A stretch of DNA of 64,000 nucleotides. Source: Dyella tabacisoli (GTDB taxonomy: Bacteria > Pseudomonadota > Gammaproteobacteria > Xanthomonadales > Rhodanobacteraceae). The notes beneath the pieces are model-generated. The model worked only from the letters and a program-made list of their open reading frames with translations, made no database searches and was not told the origin of the DNA. The stretch lies in contig NZ_KZ857181.1 of assembly GCF_003350925.1 (NCBI RefSeq), positions 124,001-188,000 of the forward strand. The letters are read 5' to 3'. Positions 1-12,358 of this stretch are shown here, one piece after another. The number at the start of each line of letters is the position of its first letter. Position 1 is the first letter of the stretch. Position numbers and translations under genes: made by a program.

Positions 1-562
1 TGACCAGTTCTTGCAGAAGAATCGGTTGTGACCAGCCATCGAGCAGGAGGTGATGACTGCTCCACAGCAACATATGCTCCTGCTCCGTCATACGGACCAG
101 GAGCAAACGCATTAGTGGTGGTTTCGCCAGATCGAACGGCCGGGACAATTCCGATTCGAGCAATTGCGCCAGTTGTTGCTCATGCTGCTCTGCGGGCACG
201 TTACGCCAGTCCCGGCGTTCAAACGGCAGATCGACCCGACGCAACACGACTTGCAGCGGCGTCTCCAGATCCTTTCCGACAAAGGCCGTCCTCAACACGC
301 TATGGCGCTCAAGCAGGAAACGCCAGGCATCGGCGAATGCCGTCTCGTCGAGCTCGCCACGGATACGCCAACTCTGGGTCGCCACATAGACCGCGGAATC
401 TTTCTCGTAAAGGCTATGAAACAACATGCCTTGCTGCAGCGGTGCCAGGGGATAGATGTCGGCGACATCCTTGACGCTGCCGACTTCGGCGATCGCTCTG
501 TTCAATTCGTCCGCGGTGAAACGCGGTCTGGCGATAGCCGCCTGGCTTTCTGGCGTACTCAT
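1..562 (-). CDS. NRPS, N-terminal condensation domain (cut by left window edge)
   Basis: The first 187 residues of a further nonribosomal peptide synthetase are present; the rest lies outside the window. The N-terminus has the C-domain start motif [14 protein letters not shown] and later HHLLLDGWS, the catalytic HHxxxDG motif. The PLQQGMLFH form is typical of DCL condensation domains, which accept a D-configured donor. That fits, because the upstream synthetase ends in an epimerisation domain. The start ATG (562-560) overlaps the upstream TGA in an ATGA arrangement, so the two proteins are translationally coupled, and a GAAAGG ribosome binding site lies just before it. It should carry out the elongation step after the three-module synthetase. 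Its substrate and any thioesterase cannot be seen. Confidence 0.93.
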   Translation of the reverse strand, partial: MSTPESQAAIARPRFTADELNRAIAEVGSVKDVADIYPLAPLQQGMLFHSLYEKDSAVYVATQSWRIRGELDETAFADAWRFLLERHSVLRTAFVGKDLETPLQVVLRRVDLPFERRDWRNVPAEQHEQQLAQLLESELSRPFDLAKPPLMRLLLVRMTEQEHMLLWSSHHLLLDGWSQPILLQELV

Positions 563-3500
563 AGCCTTTCTTCCCTATGGGTGGCCGGTGCAAGCTCGAT
601 CAAAGGAAAATCCCCCATCGTGTAGGTACCGGCTGTCTGTGCGGATTGATCGATCAGGCTTCGCAGGCATTCCAGAACATCGCCTGCAAGCCGCTCGACT
701 GTCGCCGCCTCGTGAATGTTGGTGCTATAGGCCAGACGAAGATGCAGCGAACCATCCAAAATGCTTCCGCTGACGCCGATCACGTGCCGCCGCAACCCGC
801 TCATATCGTGCAAAGGCCCCGCGTCCTCGGTAGCAAGGTCGAACCAGGTCCGATCGGTGAGGTCGTGATCCAGCCGCCCGAGATAGTTGAAGCTGATCTG
901 CGGCGGTTCGAATGCGCGCAATGCGGGGAAGTCGCCGAGATAACGCAGGGCGCCGTAACCCGCGCCTTTATGGGGAATCGCGCGTAGATGCTGTTTGACG
1001 ATGTCGAGCACAGCAACGGGATTGTCCGCGCCGATCAAGTCGAGCAGCACGGGGCAGATGCTGGTAAAGCAGCCGATGCTTCGCGATAAGTCCAACTGCT
1101 CGTGCAATTCCTCGCGTCCATGCCCCTCCAGGTCAACGGCAAGAACACCATGCCCACTCCATGCCGCGAAGGCATGGGCCACGGCGGCGAGCAGCACATC
1201 GTTGATCTGCACGCGATAGGCCGCCGGGACATCCCGCAACAGTGCGTTGGTGTCTTCCTGACTTAAAGCGCAGGTGACGAAATCCATGGATGCAACGGTA
1301 TTGATGCCATCCCGCCGATCCCGTGGCATCGGCTGCTGCCTCTCCCAAGGCAGAGACAACCAGTACTGTGCCTCTGCGGCGCCTTGAGCCGATCGAGCAT
1401 AGGTCACGAGTTGCTCGGCCCAGCGCTTATACGAAGTCGTTTTCGGCGGCAGGGCAACCTCCTCGTCACGCTCCAGATGCCGGTAAACCGTTTGCAGATC
1501 CTCCAGCAGGACTCGCCATGAGACTCCGTCAATAAGAAGGTGATGCACCACCCACAGCATGCGCTGTGCGCGACCTGGACCAAGGTCGAACAGCGCCGCC
1601 TGAAATAGCGGCCCCTCAACGAGATTCAGGCCTTGCTGAAGCTGCGCGGCCGCTGCGGTGAATGCCGTATCGAGCTGCGCGCCTGCGAGCATCGAAAGAT
1701 CGATCCGGTGAACGTCCACGCGAGGTATCGCAGCTTCGTTCCGCTGCTGCCAAGCGCCCGCCTCATGGGTGAACTTGAGCCGCATCGCATCGTGATGCGT
1801 AACCAGGCGGTTGATCGCGCTTTCGAGCAAGTCCATGGCAACCGGTTCGCGGAATTCGAGCAATGCCGCCAGATTGAAATGGTGCGGGTTCTGCGGCTCG
1901 CTCTCGAAAAACCAGCGCTGGATCGGTGTCAACGGCACATCGCCTTCGATCAAATCCTGCTCGATAACCGGCACGGTGCCGCTACCGGCTACCAGCGCCA
2001 ACTCAGCGATGGTTTGATGATCGAACATCTGGCGGGCCGTGATATTCAGCCCCGCACGATTGGCCCGCGAGACAACTTTAATCAATTGAATCGAGTCGCC
2101 GCCTAGCTCGAAGAAGTTGTCGTGCACGCCGATCTGCTCGATACGCAAGACCTCCTTCCAGGCGGCGCCAAGCACAGACTCGGCGTGCGTGCGCGGTGGC
2201 GTGTAATCGGCGGCTCGTGGCCCATCTTGCGGCGTGGGCAGGGCCTTGCGATCCAGCTTGCCGCTTGAGATAGGCATGGCTGCAAGCGGCACGAATGCCG
2301 ACGGAATCATATGCTCGGGCAAGGTCTGCTTGAGATAACGCCGCAGCTCCTGTGCCGGCGCGTCGATATCCTCGTGCGGCACGAAGTACGCGACCAGCCG
2401 CTTCACCCCGCTCACATCCTCCCGCACCTCGACAACCGCCTGGCGAATCTGCGGATGGGATAACAGAGCCGATTCGATCTCGCCGAGCTCGATGCGGTAT
2501 CCGCGGATCTTCACCTGGCTATCGATTCTGCCGACGAACTCCAGATTCCCATCCGACAGATAACGCACGAGATCGCCGCTTCGATACAACCGCTCGCCAT
2601 CCCCGAACGGACTGGCTACGAAACGTTGCGCGGTGAGCCCGGCACACCCCAGATAACCGCGCGCCAACCCGGCGCCGCCGATGAACAGCTCGCCGGGCAC
2701 ACCAATCGGGACCGGCTGCATATCATCGTCGAGTACATAGAGCCGAATATTCGGACAAGGCCGGCCAATCGGTAGCCGGTTGCCGCCGCCGGCATAGTCG
2801 CTCAATGTCGTCGCTACCGTGGCTTCGGTAGGCCCGTAGCCGGTCACGAAACGACAGCGCGCAGCCCAGTGATCCGCAAGCTCCGGGGCACATACTTCGC
2901 CACCGACGATCATCGTCCTGAAATGCGGAAACTCGTAGCCCTCCAGAAACTGAAGTGTCGAAGATACAAACACCGCCACGCTGATTTTCTGCTCGATAAG
3001 AATCTGCGGAACGCTTGAGCCGCGCGCTTCATTCGGCGGCACCAGGCACAAGGTGGCGCCGGCGTGAAATGCCATCGTCATCTCCCACAGGGAGATATCG
3101 AACCCCAGCCGCGCGAACTGCAAAACCCGATCCGTCGGCCCCAGGTTGAAGTACTCCGCTTGCGAAACGATGAAGTTGCACAGGCCGGCATGCTGGACCA
3201 GTACACCCTTCGGCCGGCCGGTGGAACCCGAGGTGTAGATAACGTAAGCAAGATGGTCGGGGCGCACGTCACTGACGGGCGCGTTTTGCGGCAACGCGAC
3301 GATGGCTGCTCGATCGCTGTCCAGGCAAACCACGATTCGTCCAGGACGCTGCAACGGCGGCGCGAGCTTCTCCTGGCTGACGACCAGGGTCACCTTGGCG
3401 TCGTCGAGCATGTAGGTCAGGCGCTCCTCCGGGTAGCTCTCGTCGAGCGGCAGGTAGGCCGCGCCCGCCTTGAGGATGCCGAACAGTCCGATCACCATGT

Positions 3501-6500
3501 CGAAAGAGCGCTCGACGCATAAGCCGACGATCTTCTCCGGGCCGGCGCCTAGCGCCTGTAAATGATGCGCCAACTGGTTGGCCCGGCGGTCGAGTTCGGC
3601 GTAGGTGAGTTCGTCCCGTTCGTAAGCGAGTGCAATGGCATGGGGCGTGCGCTGGGCCTGCATGCTGAGCAAGTCGTGTATGCGCAGCTCTCGCGGATAG
3701 TCCCGGCCAGTCGCATTCCATGCATCAAGCAGTTGGAGGCGCTCGGGATCACTCAACAGAGGTAATCCGGCGAGCGGGCAAAGCGGATCGGACACGATGG
3801 CTTCCATCAGTACGGTCAGATGCCGTTGCCAGCGCAGCAGCGTGCCGTGGTCGAAAAGATCCGTTGCGTATTCGAATGTTCCGCGCAGGCCGTCGGTCGC
3901 CTCGTACATGGCCAGATACAAATCGCTCTTCGCCGTGGGGCTGTCCAACGCCAACGGCGCGATTTCGAGTCCGCCCAGCGCGATCTTCTCGGCCTGCATA
4001 TTCTGCAGGGCCAACGCAACCTGAAAGATCGGTTCGCGCGCGAGCGAGCGCTCGGGTTGCAACTCGGCAACGAGTTTCTCGAAAGGCAGGTCCTGATATG
4101 TATACGCGCCTAGAGTGGTTTCCTTGACCCGACCCAGCAGCTCGCGAAAATTCATCCCCGCATCCAGTCGGGTGCGCAGAACCAGCGTGTTGACGAAAAA
4201 ACCGATCAGATTCTCGGTCTGCCGATGCGTGCGGCCGGCAATCGGCGAGCCCACCACGATGTCCTGCTGCCCGGTCAGGCGCGACAGCAGCAGTTGATAG
4301 GCCGCCAGCAGCACCATGAACAAGGTCGCCTGCTCGCTGCGCGCCAGCGCCTGCAGTCCCTCCGACAGCTCTTTGGACAGCATAAAATCCAGCTTCGCGC
4401 CCTTGAAGCTCGCTACCGCCGGCCGTGGTCGATCCGTCGGCAGTTCCAGCGCCGTCGGCGCACCGGCCAGTTGTCCGCGCCAGTACGCCAATTGTTTGTC
4501 CAGCGCCTCGTCGCGCAACCATCCGCGCTGCCAGCGCGCGTAGTCCGCGTATTGGATCGGCAGCTCCGGCAACGGCGACGGCTGGCCTTGCGCAAAGGCC
4601 GCGTACAAGCCGCTGATCTCGCGGATCAACACACCCAGGGACCAACCATCGGACGTGATGTGGTGCATGGTCGGCAGTAGCACGTGATCGTGCTCGGCCA
4701 TACTCAGGAGCTGCACCTTGAACAGCGGCCCACGAACGAGGTCGAGATGCTCCTCGGCCTGCCGGCGCAGGTAGCCCTCCAGCGCCTCTTCCTGTTCTTG
4801 CAATGAAAGCGCGCTGAGATCGTGCACACGCAGGCGGAAGTCGCCCGCGGCATCGATCACCTGCACCGCCTCCCCGTCGTGCATCTCAAACCGCGTGCGC
4901 AGGCTTTCGTGCCGCCGGGCCAGTTCCGCAAAACTCCGCTCCAGCGCCTCTACGTTCAGCGCACCCTTCAAGCGCAGGCCCGTCGGGATGTTGTAGGCCG
5001 CCCCGACCAGACCCAACTGCTCCAAAAACCATAACCGCTCCTGCGCGAACGACAACGGGATGCCCCGCCCCTCTCGCGGCTGACTCGTCAGCGGCGGCAG
5101 CAACAGGCCCTGCTGCTCCCGTCGCAACGCCTCGATCCGCTCCGCCAGCTCGCGGATGCGCGGATACTCAAACAGCTCCCGCAACGGCAGCTCCACCGAC
5201 AGCACATCCCGGACCTGCGCCACCACCCGCGTCGCCAGCAGCGAGTGACCGCCCAGCTCGAAGAAGTCTTCCTCGATCCCCACCTGCTCCAGCTTCAAGA
5301 CCTCGCCCCAGATCGCCGCCAAGGCCTGCTCCATCGGCGTCTGTGCGCTCACATACCCCTCGCCGGCCGCATGGCCCTGCACCGTCGGCAGACGACGGCG
5401 GTCCACCTTGCCGTTCGCCGTCAGCGGCAGTTGCTCCAGCGTTACGAACACCGACGGCAGCATGTACTCCGGCACGCCGCGTTTCAGGTGCTCGCGCAGC
5501 TCGGCCGCCGAGGCCGTCCGCCCCGGCGCGTTCACCACATACGCCACCAGCCGCTCCAGCTCCGCCGTTTCCTCTCGCACCACCGCCGCTTCGGCCACCG
5601 CCGCGTGTTCGCTCAGCCGCGCTTCGATCTCGCCCAACTCCACCCGGTACCCGCGCACCTTCACCTGCTGGTCCGTGCGTCCGAGAAAGTCCAGCCGTCC
5701 ATCCACCCGGTAGCGCACCCGGTCGCCGGTGGCGTACATCCGCTCGCCCGCCGGTCCGTACGGGTCCGCCACAAACCGCTGCGCCGTCAGCCCCGCCCGC
5801 CGCAGATAGCCGCGCGCCAGCCCGGCGCCGGCGATGTACAGCTCGCCCACCACCCCGACCGGGACCGGCTGGCCGTCCTCGTCCAGCACGTAGACCCGCG
5901 TATTGGCCACCGGCCGGCCGATCGGCATCGCCTCGCCGAGGCTCGCGTCCAGCTCCGCCAGTGCCTCCACCACGCAGCCCACCGTGGTCTCGGTCGGACC
6001 GTAGTGGTTGTACAGCGCGGTCTCCGGCGCTTCCTCGCGCCACCGCGCCAGCGTCCCCGCCTTCAATCGCTCGCCGCCCAGAATGAGCTTGCGCACGCGT
6101 CCGCCCAACTGGCCGACCGGGATGAATTTATGCACCGCCTCCAGATGCGAGGGGGTCAGCTTCAGCAAGGTTAGATCGCGGCTCGCCAGCAGCAGTGTGG
6201 CCAGCTCCTGCACGTCGTCGTCTCCGCTCAGCAGGTAGACCGTCCCCCCGCTAATCAACAACGGGTACACGCTGGTCAGCGCCAGGTCGAAGCTCAGCGA
6301 GCTGTTCACCGGCGCGCCGCTGCCCTCACCGGCGTCAAAGCGCTTCGCTGCATACCGCGCGTAGTTCGTCAGGCCACCGTGGCGCACCATCACCCCTTTG
6401 GGCTGACCGCTGGAGCCGGAGGTGTAGATCACATATGCCAGTTGCTCCGCCGCGACCGCCGCCAGCGCGTCCGCCGGCTGCGCCGCGATGCGTTGGCGCT

Positions 6501-9500
6501 CTTGCGGATCGTCCACGCACACCACATGGCCCCAATGCGACGGCAACACTTCTTCCAGGGCGGTCTCTGTCACCACCACCGGCACCGCCGCATCCTCCAG
6601 CAGGTAGGCCAGACGCTCCGCCGGCTGGTGTTCGTCCAGCGGCAGGTAGGCTCCGCCGGCCTTCAAAATGCCCAGCATCCCGATCAGCGCATGCCGCGTA
6701 CGGCGCAGGCACAAGCCCACCACCACCTCCGGCCCCACGCCCAGCCGCCGCAGGTAATGCGCGAGCTGTTGCGCCTGCTGATCCAGTGCCGCATAGCTCA
6801 GCGCACCCTCGGCGTCATGCAGCGCGACCGCGTCGGGCCGGTGAGTCGCCTGCGCCGCGATCAGTTCGTGCACACCGCCTTGCGTCGCGCCCGGCTCGCT
6901 CGTCGCGTTCCACTGCTCCAGTTGCTCGGTCCGTTCCGCCGCGCTCAACAACGGCAGCTCCGACACTCGGCTTTCCGGCGCCGCGACCGCCGCGCTCAGC
7001 AATCGCTCCAACTGGCTCACCAGCCGCTTGACCGTCGACTCATCGAACAGGTCGCTCGCGTACTCCAGGCTGCCCTGCAGGCCCGACGGGCTCTCGAACA
7101 ACTCAAGGAACAGGTCGAACTTCGCGGTCGCGCGCTTGCGATAGGACTGATTCAACTTCAGGCCGGGCAGTTCCAGCGATTTGCGCGGCACGGTGTGAAA
7201 CGCAAAGACGACCTGAAACAAGGGATGGCGCGAGAGATCGCGCTCAGGCTGCAGCTCCGCCACCAGCTTCTCGAACGGCAGATCCTGATGGGCATACGCC
7301 CCCAGCGCCGTCTCCTTCACTCGCCGCAGCACGGCGCGGAATGACGGATCGCCGCCGATGTCGGCCCGTAGCACCAGCGTATTGGCAAAATAGCCAATCA
7401 ACCCTTCGAGCAGGCGATGAATACGACCCGCGATAGGCGAACCGACGACGACATCTTTCTGGCCGCTCCAGCGCGATAGCAGTATCTGCAGCCCCGACAA
7501 CAGCACCATGTACAGCGTCGCACCTTCCTCCCGACCCAAGGCGGTCAACGATGCCGACAGCTCGGCAGGCAGCGAAACCGCCACCCGCCCACCGCGAAAA
7601 CTCGGTACCGCCGGCCGTGGCCGATCCGTCGGCAGTTCCAGCGCCGCCGGCGCGCCGGCCAACTGCTGCTTCCAATAGGACAACTGCCGCTCCAGCGCGT
7701 CGCCCTGCAGCCAGCCGCGCTGCCATAGCGCGTAGTCCGCGTATTGCACGGCCAGTTCCGGCAGCGGAGAAGGCCGGCCCGACGAGTACGCCACGTAAAG
7801 CGCCCCGAGTTCGTACGGCAAGACGCCCATCAGGGACCAGCCGTCGGACACGATGTGGTGCATCGTGATAAGCACGACGTGTAGCTGAGGCGCAAGCCGT
7901 AATAGCGACACTCTGAATAGCGGCCCCTGGGCAAGATCAAAGGGGCGTAGAAACTCTTCCTGCGATATCTGCTCGGCCCGATCTTCTCGCGCCTCTTCGG
8001 ATAGCGATTCGAGATCGACGACAGCGAGCGAGAAATCGCCGGCCGCGTCGATCACCTGGGCGGGGCCACCGTCCACGGTGGCAAAACGGGTCCGCAGAAT
8101 TTCGTGCCGGCGCACCAGTTCGGCGAAGCTTTGCTCCAAGGCCTTGAGGTGCAGCTCTCCTTCAAGACGGAACGCCATGCCCTCGTGATAGGCCGCGCCA
8201 AGAAGCTTGAGCTGGTCGAGAAACCACAAGCGCTCCTGTCCGAAGGAAGGCAGCAGCGCCCGGCCCCTCGACTGCGGCAGCAACGCAGGCAGCATCAGCG
8301 CCTGATCCGTCCGCCGCGCATCCTCTACCAGCCCGGCAAATTTCCGCAGTGTCAGCGTGCCTTCGAACATCACTTTCAAGGGAAGCTCGACGGCAAGCTG
8401 CTCGCGCACGCGTGCGACCACTTGCACAGCCAGCAGCGAGTGCCCACCGAGCTGAAAGAAATCGTCGTCGCTGCCGACTCGCTCCAGACGCAGAACTTCG
8501 GCCCAGATCTTTGCCAGCACATCCTCTATCGCAGTGGCCGGCGCCTCATAGGGAATATCGCTGGGCCGTTGTTCGCGCTCGGCCAACAGCGCCTGGCGAT
8601 CCAACTTGCCGCTGGGAGTGAGCGGCATCGCCTCCAGCATGACGCATGCCGACGGCAGCATGTAGTCAGGCAAGAGGCTCTTGAGATGCTCTCTCAGCTC
8701 GCCGGCACCGACCGGACGCCCGTGCGCGGCGGCGACATAGGCGACCAGCTTCCGCTCGCCGCCCAGTTCGTCGCGCGCCAATACCACGGCCTGGCGAACT
8801 GATGGATGGCGCAGCAATACCGCCTCGATTTCACCGAGTTCGATCCGGTGTCCGCGTACCTTGACCTGGTGATCGCTGCGGCCGATGAATTCAAGATTTC
8901 CGTCGGGCCGGTACCGGGCGCGATCGCCCGTGCGATACATTCTTTCGCCCGCAGGGCCGTGTGGATCAGCGACAAACCGTTCTGCCGTCAGACCTGCACG
9001 GCGCAAATAACCGCGCGCCAGACCGTCTCCCCCGACATACAGCTCGCCTACGGCACCGATCGGCACAGGTTCGAGTTGCTCGTCCAGCACGTAGACCCGC
9101 GTATTGGCCATCGGCCGTCCCAGCGGGATCGATCCGTTGCCTTCGCCGGCATCATCGTCCGCACTGTCCACTTTGAAACATGTCGCGTCCGCGGCGACTT
9201 CACTGGAGCCATAGAGATTGACGAAGCAACATCCCGGAATGACTTTGGAAAGGCGTCGCAGCAGTTGTTCGGTAAACGGCGCTCCGCTCAGGGTCCACGA
9301 CTTCAGCGAGGCCAATCGCAAATACAGATCGGGTCCGCTGGTCAACGCGTCCGCCAGCGACGGGACGGTGACCAGCCGGGTGACCCGGTGTTGCTGAATG
9401 GCTTCGGCAAGCTCAGCCGGATTCCTGGCCGCTTCGCCAAGCACCAGCAATGGACGTCCAAGCGCCAACGGGCCGACCGTTTCAAAAATGGAGTCGACGA

Positions 9501-11787
9501 ACCCTACGGCGGTTTTCTGGCAGCAGACATCGTCGTCGCGAATCGGATCGAAATGCGCTTGCGCCCAGATCCGGTTCACAAGGCCCAGATGCGCCGCCGC
9601 CACCCCTTTGGGTTTTCCGGTAGAGCCGGAGGTGTAGATGATGTAGGCAAGGTTCTCGGGCCGCACGCCGGTATTGAGCGGGCTTTCGGGCTGAGCGCCG
9701 ATAGCTTGAATCTGCGCCGCGTCGTCCAGACACAGCAGCCGACATTCTCCACGCTCCAAGCGTGGCTTATGCGCAAGAGTCGTAACCAGCAACGCGGCGC
9801 CGGCATCTTCCAGCATGAATGCGAGGCGATCGTCCGGGTAGCTCTCGTCCAGCGGCAGATAGGCTGCGCCGGACTTGAGAATGCCAACTAGCGCGACGAC
9901 ATGCCGGGCCGAACGCCCCATGCATAGGCCGACCACCACTTCCGGCCCGGCGCCGAGAGCATGAAGCTGATGGGCGAGCTGGTTAGAGCGCCGGTCCAGC
10001 TCGGCATAGCTCAGTGCCGCGCCCTCGAATAAAACGGCCGTGGCTTCGGGTGCGCGCCTGGCCTGCTCGGCAATAAGATCGTGAACGCAACGGGATGCGG
10101 GATACGGCTCCCGCGTGGCGTTCCATGTCGTCAACAGCTCGCGCCGCTCCGGCTCGCCGAGCATAGACAGGCGAGCTATCTGGCATTGCGGATCGACAAC
10201 GGCAGCGTTCAAGATGCGCTGTAAATAATCCGCGAATCGTTCGACCGTCGCCTGATCGAACAGATCGGTGGCGTACTCGAAGGTGCCGTGCAGCCCCGTC
10301 GGCGTCTCTTCCACATAAAGCGACAAATCGAACTTTGAAACCCCGTGTTCGAGATCTTCCAGCTCGACAGCGAGATCCGGGAGACGCAATGCCCCTGCCG
10401 GAAGGTTCTGCAGAGCGAGATAAACCTGAAATAGCGGTTGGCGCGAGAGATCTCGCTCTGGCTGCAATTCCACCACAAGCTTTTCAAAAGGCACTTCCTG
10501 GTGGTCGTAGGCCGCCAGCGTGACCTGCTTGACCCGCTGTACGAGTTCGCGGAACGTCATCTGCGGTTCGAGGCGCGTGCGCAACACCAGGGTGTTGACG
10601 AAGAACCCGATCAGGCTCTCTGTCCGGCGATGCGTGCGTCCGGCGACGGGCGACCCCACGACCACGTCGTCTTGCCCGCTCAGTCGCGATAGCAGCGCCT
10701 GATAGGCGGCCAACAGCACCATGAAAAGCGTCGCCTGCTCGCTGCGTGCAAGGTCGCGCAACGCTTCGGCAAGCTGCCTCGGCAGCGAAAATTCCAACTT
10801 TGCGCCCTTGAAGCTCGCCGTGACGGGCCGCGGTCGATCCGTGGGCAGCTCAAGCGCCGCGGGCGCACCGGACAATTGCTGCCGCCAATGGGCGAGTTCG
10901 CTATCGAGCAGCGTGCCCTGCAGGCGATCTCGCTGCCATAGCGCGTAGTCGGCGTACTGGATCGGCAGTTCGGGAAGCGGCGACGGCCGCTGTTGCGAAA
11001 ACGCCTCATACAACGTGCTGATTTCCCGCACCAGCACGCTCATCGACCACCCATCCGATACGCAATGGTGCATGGTCATGAGCAGAACATGATCCCGTGC
11101 ATCCATTTTTACCAACACGAGCCTGAGCAGCGGCCCACGCGCAAGGTCGAAGCGCTGCTGCACCTGCTGCCGCATTCGTGTGCGCAGGGATTCCTCGCGC
11201 ACGCCCGCCTCCTGCGCGCTGAAATCGACCTGTTCGAGGCAAGAACCGGTTGCTTCGTCGATGACCTGTATCGGGCTGCCTTCACGCATTTCAAAGCGAG
11301 TACGCAGGCTTTCGTGACGCCTGCGCAGCTCGACGAAACTCAGCTCCAGCGCCTGGATATCCAAGGATCCTCGCAAACGGATGGCGCTCGGAACGATATA
11401 AGCCGATCCGGCCAGGCCGACGAGTTCGACAAGCCACAACTGCTCCTGCTGGAACGACAACGGCAAGACTCGCGCCTGCAGCCGGGGCTCGGGCGGAAGG
11501 TCTACCACGGCTTTCTTTTTCGCGCCCTGCAGCATCGCGACAAGCCGCTCGCTGCTGTTGTGCAGCTTCGAGAGCTCGTGCGCAGTGAGGGCTCCATCCG
11601 GGGCTTCGTGGCGAAGCTGGTCGCTCTCCACCCAGATCCTCACCCCTTTGCGGCGCAGAAACGAGAGCAGATCGTCGATCGATTCCGCAGGTTGGCCGCG
11701 GTCTCCCGTTTCGTCAGCCGGAGCCGTTGCGTCGACGATGGACCGCGGCTCCGCGGTAATGAGTTCGTGATTCGTGGGTTGGGACAC
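559..11787 (-). CDS. Three-module NRPS, docking-C-A-T-C-A-T-C-A-T-E (predicted beta-Ala, Asp, D-X)
   Basis: A 3742-residue synthetase. Residues about 35-90 look like a TubC-type docking domain. C motifs HHxxxDG lie near residues 242, 1308 and 2376; A-domain YTSGS cores near 718, 1789 and 2852; carrier-protein LGGHS/LGGDS motifs near 1113, 2178 and 3227. A C-terminal epimerisation domain follows ([10 protein letters not shown] near 3413, EGHGRE near 3556, FNYLGR near 3630). Hand-aligned specificity codes are VDFTTSLADK for A1, close to the bleomycin beta-alanine code VDWVISLADK and lacking Asp235; DLTKIGHVGK for A2, matching aspartate; and DIWVIGGVAK for A3, which I cannot assign. The E domain should make residue 3 D-configured. 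The start is GTG, chosen because GGAGGAG lies seven bases upstream. It is preceded by mbtH and coupled to the next NRPS. Confidence 0.96.
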   Translation of the reverse strand: MSQPTNHELITAEPRSIVDATAPADETGDRGQPAESIDDLLSFLRRKGVRIWVESDQLRHEAPDGALTAHELSKLHNSSERLVAMLQGAKKKAVVDLPPEPRLQARVLPLSFQQEQLWLVELVGLAGSAYIVPSAIRLRGSLDIQALELSFVELRRRHESLRTRFEMREGSPIQVIDEATGSCLEQVDFSAQEAGVREESLRTRMRQQVQQRFDLARGPLLRLVLVKMDARDHVLLMTMHHCVSDGWSMSVLVREISTLYEAFSQQRPSPLPELPIQYADYALWQRDRLQGTLLDSELAHWRQQLSGAPAALELPTDRPRPVTASFKGAKLEFSLPRQLAEALRDLARSEQATLFMVLLAAYQALLSRLSGQDDVVVGSPVAGRTHRRTESLIGFFVNTLVLRTRLEPQMTFRELVQRVKQVTLAAYDHQEVPFEKLVVELQPERDLSRQPLFQVYLALQNLPAGALRLPDLAVELEDLEHGVSKFDLSLYVEETPTGLHGTFEYATDLFDQATVERFADYLQRILNAAVVDPQCQIARLSMLGEPERRELLTTWNATREPYPASRCVHDLIAEQARRAPEATAVLFEGAALSYAELDRRSNQLAHQLHALGAGPEVVVGLCMGRSARHVVALVGILKSGAAYLPLDESYPDDRLAFMLEDAGAALLVTTLAHKPRLERGECRLLCLDDAAQIQAIGAQPESPLNTGVRPENLAYIIYTSGSTGKPKGVAAAHLGLVNRIWAQAHFDPIRDDDVCCQKTAVGFVDSIFETVGPLALGRPLLVLGEAARNPAELAEAIQQHRVTRLVTVPSLADALTSGPDLYLRLASLKSWTLSGAPFTEQLLRRLSKVIPGCCFVNLYGSSEVAADATCFKVDSADDDAGEGNGSIPLGRPMANTRVYVLDEQLEPVPIGAVGELYVGGDGLARGYLRRAGLTAERFVADPHGPAGERMYRTGDRARYRPDGNLEFIGRSDHQVKVRGHRIELGEIEAVLLRHPSVRQAVVLARDELGGERKLVAYVAAAHGRPVGAGELREHLKSLLPDYMLPSACVMLEAMPLTPSGKLDRQALLAEREQRPSDIPYEAPATAIEDVLAKIWAEVLRLERVGSDDDFFQLGGHSLLAVQVVARVREQLAVELPLKVMFEGTLTLRKFAGLVEDARRTDQALMLPALLPQSRGRALLPSFGQERLWFLDQLKLLGAAYHEGMAFRLEGELHLKALEQSFAELVRRHEILRTRFATVDGGPAQVIDAAGDFSLAVVDLESLSEEAREDRAEQISQEEFLRPFDLAQGPLFRVSLLRLAPQLHVVLITMHHIVSDGWSLMGVLPYELGALYVAYSSGRPSPLPELAVQYADYALWQRGWLQGDALERQLSYWKQQLAGAPAALELPTDRPRPAVPSFRGGRVAVSLPAELSASLTALGREEGATLYMVLLSGLQILLSRWSGQKDVVVGSPIAGRIHRLLEGLIGYFANTLVLRADIGGDPSFRAVLRRVKETALGAYAHQDLPFEKLVAELQPERDLSRHPLFQVVFAFHTVPRKSLELPGLKLNQSYRKRATAKFDLFLELFESPSGLQGSLEYASDLFDESTVKRLVSQLERLLSAAVAAPESRVSELPLLSAAERTEQLEQWNATSEPGATQGGVHELIAAQATHRPDAVALHDAEGALSYAALDQQAQQLAHYLRRLGVGPEVVVGLCLRRTRHALIGMLGILKAGGAYLPLDEHQPAERLAYLLEDAAVPVVVTETALEEVLPSHWGHVVCVDDPQERQRIAAQPADALAAVAAEQLAYVIYTSGSSGQPKGVMVRHGGLTNYARYAAKRFDAGEGSGAPVNSSLSFDLALTSVYPLLISGGTVYLLSGDDDVQELATLLLASRDLTLLKLTPSHLEAVHKFIPVGQLGGRVRKLILGGERLKAGTLARWREEAPETALYNHYGPTETTVGCVVEALAELDASLGEAMPIGRPVANTRVYVLDEDGQPVPVGVVGELYIAGAGLARGYLRRAGLTAQRFVADPYGPAGERMYATGDRVRYRVDGRLDFLGRTDQQVKVRGYRVELGEIEARLSEHAAVAEAAVVREETAELERLVAYVVNAPGRTASAAELREHLKRGVPEYMLPSVFVTLEQLPLTANGKVDRRRLPTVQGHAAGEGYVSAQTPMEQALAAIWGEVLKLEQVGIEEDFFELGGHSLLATRVVAQVRDVLSVELPLRELFEYPRIRELAERIEALRREQQGLLLPPLTSQPREGRGIPLSFAQERLWFLEQLGLVGAAYNIPTGLRLKGALNVEALERSFAELARRHESLRTRFEMHDGEAVQVIDAAGDFRLRVHDLSALSLQEQEEALEGYLRRQAEEHLDLVRGPLFKVQLLSMAEHDHVLLPTMHHITSDGWSLGVLIREISGLYAAFAQGQPSPLPELPIQYADYARWQRGWLRDEALDKQLAYWRGQLAGAPTALELPTDRPRPAVASFKGAKLDFMLSKELSEGLQALARSEQATLFMVLLAAYQLLLSRLTGQQDIVVGSPIAGRTHRQTENLIGFFVNTLVLRTRLDAGMNFRELLGRVKETTLGAYTYQDLPFEKLVAELQPERSLAREPIFQVALALQNMQAEKIALGGLEIAPLALDSPTAKSDLYLAMYEATDGLRGTFEYATDLFDHGTLLRWQRHLTVLMEAIVSDPLCPLAGLPLLSDPERLQLLDAWNATGRDYPRELRIHDLLSMQAQRTPHAIALAYERDELTYAELDRRANQLAHHLQALGAGPEKIVGLCVERSFDMVIGLFGILKAGAAYLPLDESYPEERLTYMLDDAKVTLVVSQEKLAPPLQRPGRIVVCLDSDRAAIVALPQNAPVSDVRPDHLAYVIYTSGSTGRPKGVLVQHAGLCNFIVSQAEYFNLGPTDRVLQFARLGFDISLWEMTMAFHAGATLCLVPPNEARGSSVPQILIEQKISVAVFVSSTLQFLEGYEFPHFRTMIVGGEVCAPELADHWAARCRFVTGYGPTEATVATTLSDYAGGGNRLPIGRPCPNIRLYVLDDDMQPVPIGVPGELFIGGAGLARGYLGCAGLTAQRFVASPFGDGERLYRSGDLVRYLSDGNLEFVGRIDSQVKIRGYRIELGEIESALLSHPQIRQAVVEVREDVSGVKRLVAYFVPHEDIDAPAQELRRYLKQTLPEHMIPSAFVPLAAMPISSGKLDRKALPTPQDGPRAADYTPPRTHAESVLGAAWKEVLRIEQIGVHDNFFELGGDSIQLIKVVSRANRAGLNITARQMFDHQTIAELALVAGSGTVPVIEQDLIEGDVPLTPIQRWFFESEPQNPHHFNLAALLEFREPVAMDLLESAINRLVTHHDAMRLKFTHEAGAWQQRNEAAIPRVDVHRIDLSMLAGAQLDTAFTAAAAQLQQGLNLVEGPLFQAALFDLGPGRAQRMLWVVHHLLIDGVSWRVLLEDLQTVYRHLERDEEVALPPKTTSYKRWAEQLVTYARSAQGAAEAQYWLSLPWERQQPMPRDRRDGINTVASMDFVTCALSQEDTNALLRDVPAAYRVQINDVLLAAVAHAFAAWSGHGVLAVDLEGHGREELHEQLDLSRSIGCFTSICPVLLDLIGADNPVAVLDIVKQHLRAIPHKGAGYGALRYLGDFPALRAFEPPQISFNYLGRLDHDLTDRTWFDLATEDAGPLHDMSGLRRHVIGVSGSILDGSLHLRLAYSTNIHEAATVERLAGDVLECLRSLIDQSAQTAGTYTMGDFPLIELAPATHREERL

Positions 11788-11868
11788 CGCAACACTCCTC
11801 CATCAAAGCCGTCAAGCCTCGTCGCGGGGTGCCCGATGCCGAGCGCCCCGGTCTTGGTGCCCGGTTAT

Positions 11869-12078
11869 CTACCCTTGCATCTGCTTGCGCAGGCTTAAAG
11901 GGCGCATATCCGTCCAGACGTCATCGACGTACTGCGAACACTCGGCACGAGAGCCTTCCTTGTCCACGGCACGCCATCCTTCGGGAATGCTTCTGCCTTT
12001 GGGCCATAACGAGTACTGCTCCTCGTCATTGATAAGCACGAGGTAGGTTCTTTGGTCTTCGGTTTCATCTAACGCCAT
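11869..12078 (-). CDS. mbtH: MbtH-like protein
   Basis: A 69-residue MbtH-family protein, the usual size. Visible hallmarks are EEQYSLWP, the IPEGW stretch, and the tryptophan in VDDVWTDMRP. MbtH proteins bind the N-terminal subdomain of NRPS adenylation domains and are needed for folding or activity of many of them. The start is supported by AAGGAGAACC eight bases before ATG. It sits 81 bases upstream of the three-module synthetase and overlaps the end of the preceding small ORF by 14 bases, so it belongs to the same operon. It probably assists one or more of the adenylation domains in this cluster. Confidence 0.97.
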   Translation of the reverse strand: MALDETEDQRTYLVLINDEEQYSLWPKGRSIPEGWRAVDKEGSRAECSQYVDDVWTDMRPLSLRKQMQG

Positions 12079-12340
12079 GATGGTTCTCCTTGAGCATCGT
12101 CATGAAGCTATCGTTTTGAAATACGGAAGCGCCGGCCGCTGTCGCGAGCCCGGCGCGAGAGGTCGTTGAATTCGAGGAGCCGTATCGGAATCTTCCGCCG
12201 CCGTTGCAGTGGCTTATCAGCCGGTCATAGGCGCTGCGTGCGGCATCATCGAGATCGCGATTCACCGCGGAAACGGCAAGCCCCAATGTCTGCTCGTCGT
12301 TCTGCTTGTCGAGAGTCCGATCCGTCGTGGCGGCGCACAT
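12065..12340 (-). CDS. Small hypothetical protein between dioxygenase and mbtH
   Basis: A 91-residue ORF I do not recognise. It is polar, with no clear membrane segment, signal peptide or cysteine motif. In its favour are its place in a tightly packed operon (18 bases after the dioxygenase stop), a GGAAGGAAGCG sequence right before the ATG that would serve as a ribosome binding site, and a 14-base overlap with mbtH that would couple their translation. Against it, no family features are visible and the segment could be leftover intergenic DNA. No function is proposed. Confidence 0.45.
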   Translation of the reverse strand: MCAATTDRTLDKQNDEQTLGLAVSAVNRDLDDAARSAYDRLISHCNGGGRFRYGSSNSTTSRAGLATAAGASVFQNDSFMTMLKENHHGVR

Positions 12341-12358
12341 CGCTTCCTTCCCCCGTTA

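Noticed and set aside
5168-6174. Long overlapping frames on both strands in the A2 region of the NRPS
   Set aside because: Gly/Arg- or Pro/Arg/His-rich translations are shadows; the NRPS frame here carries A-domain core motifs.
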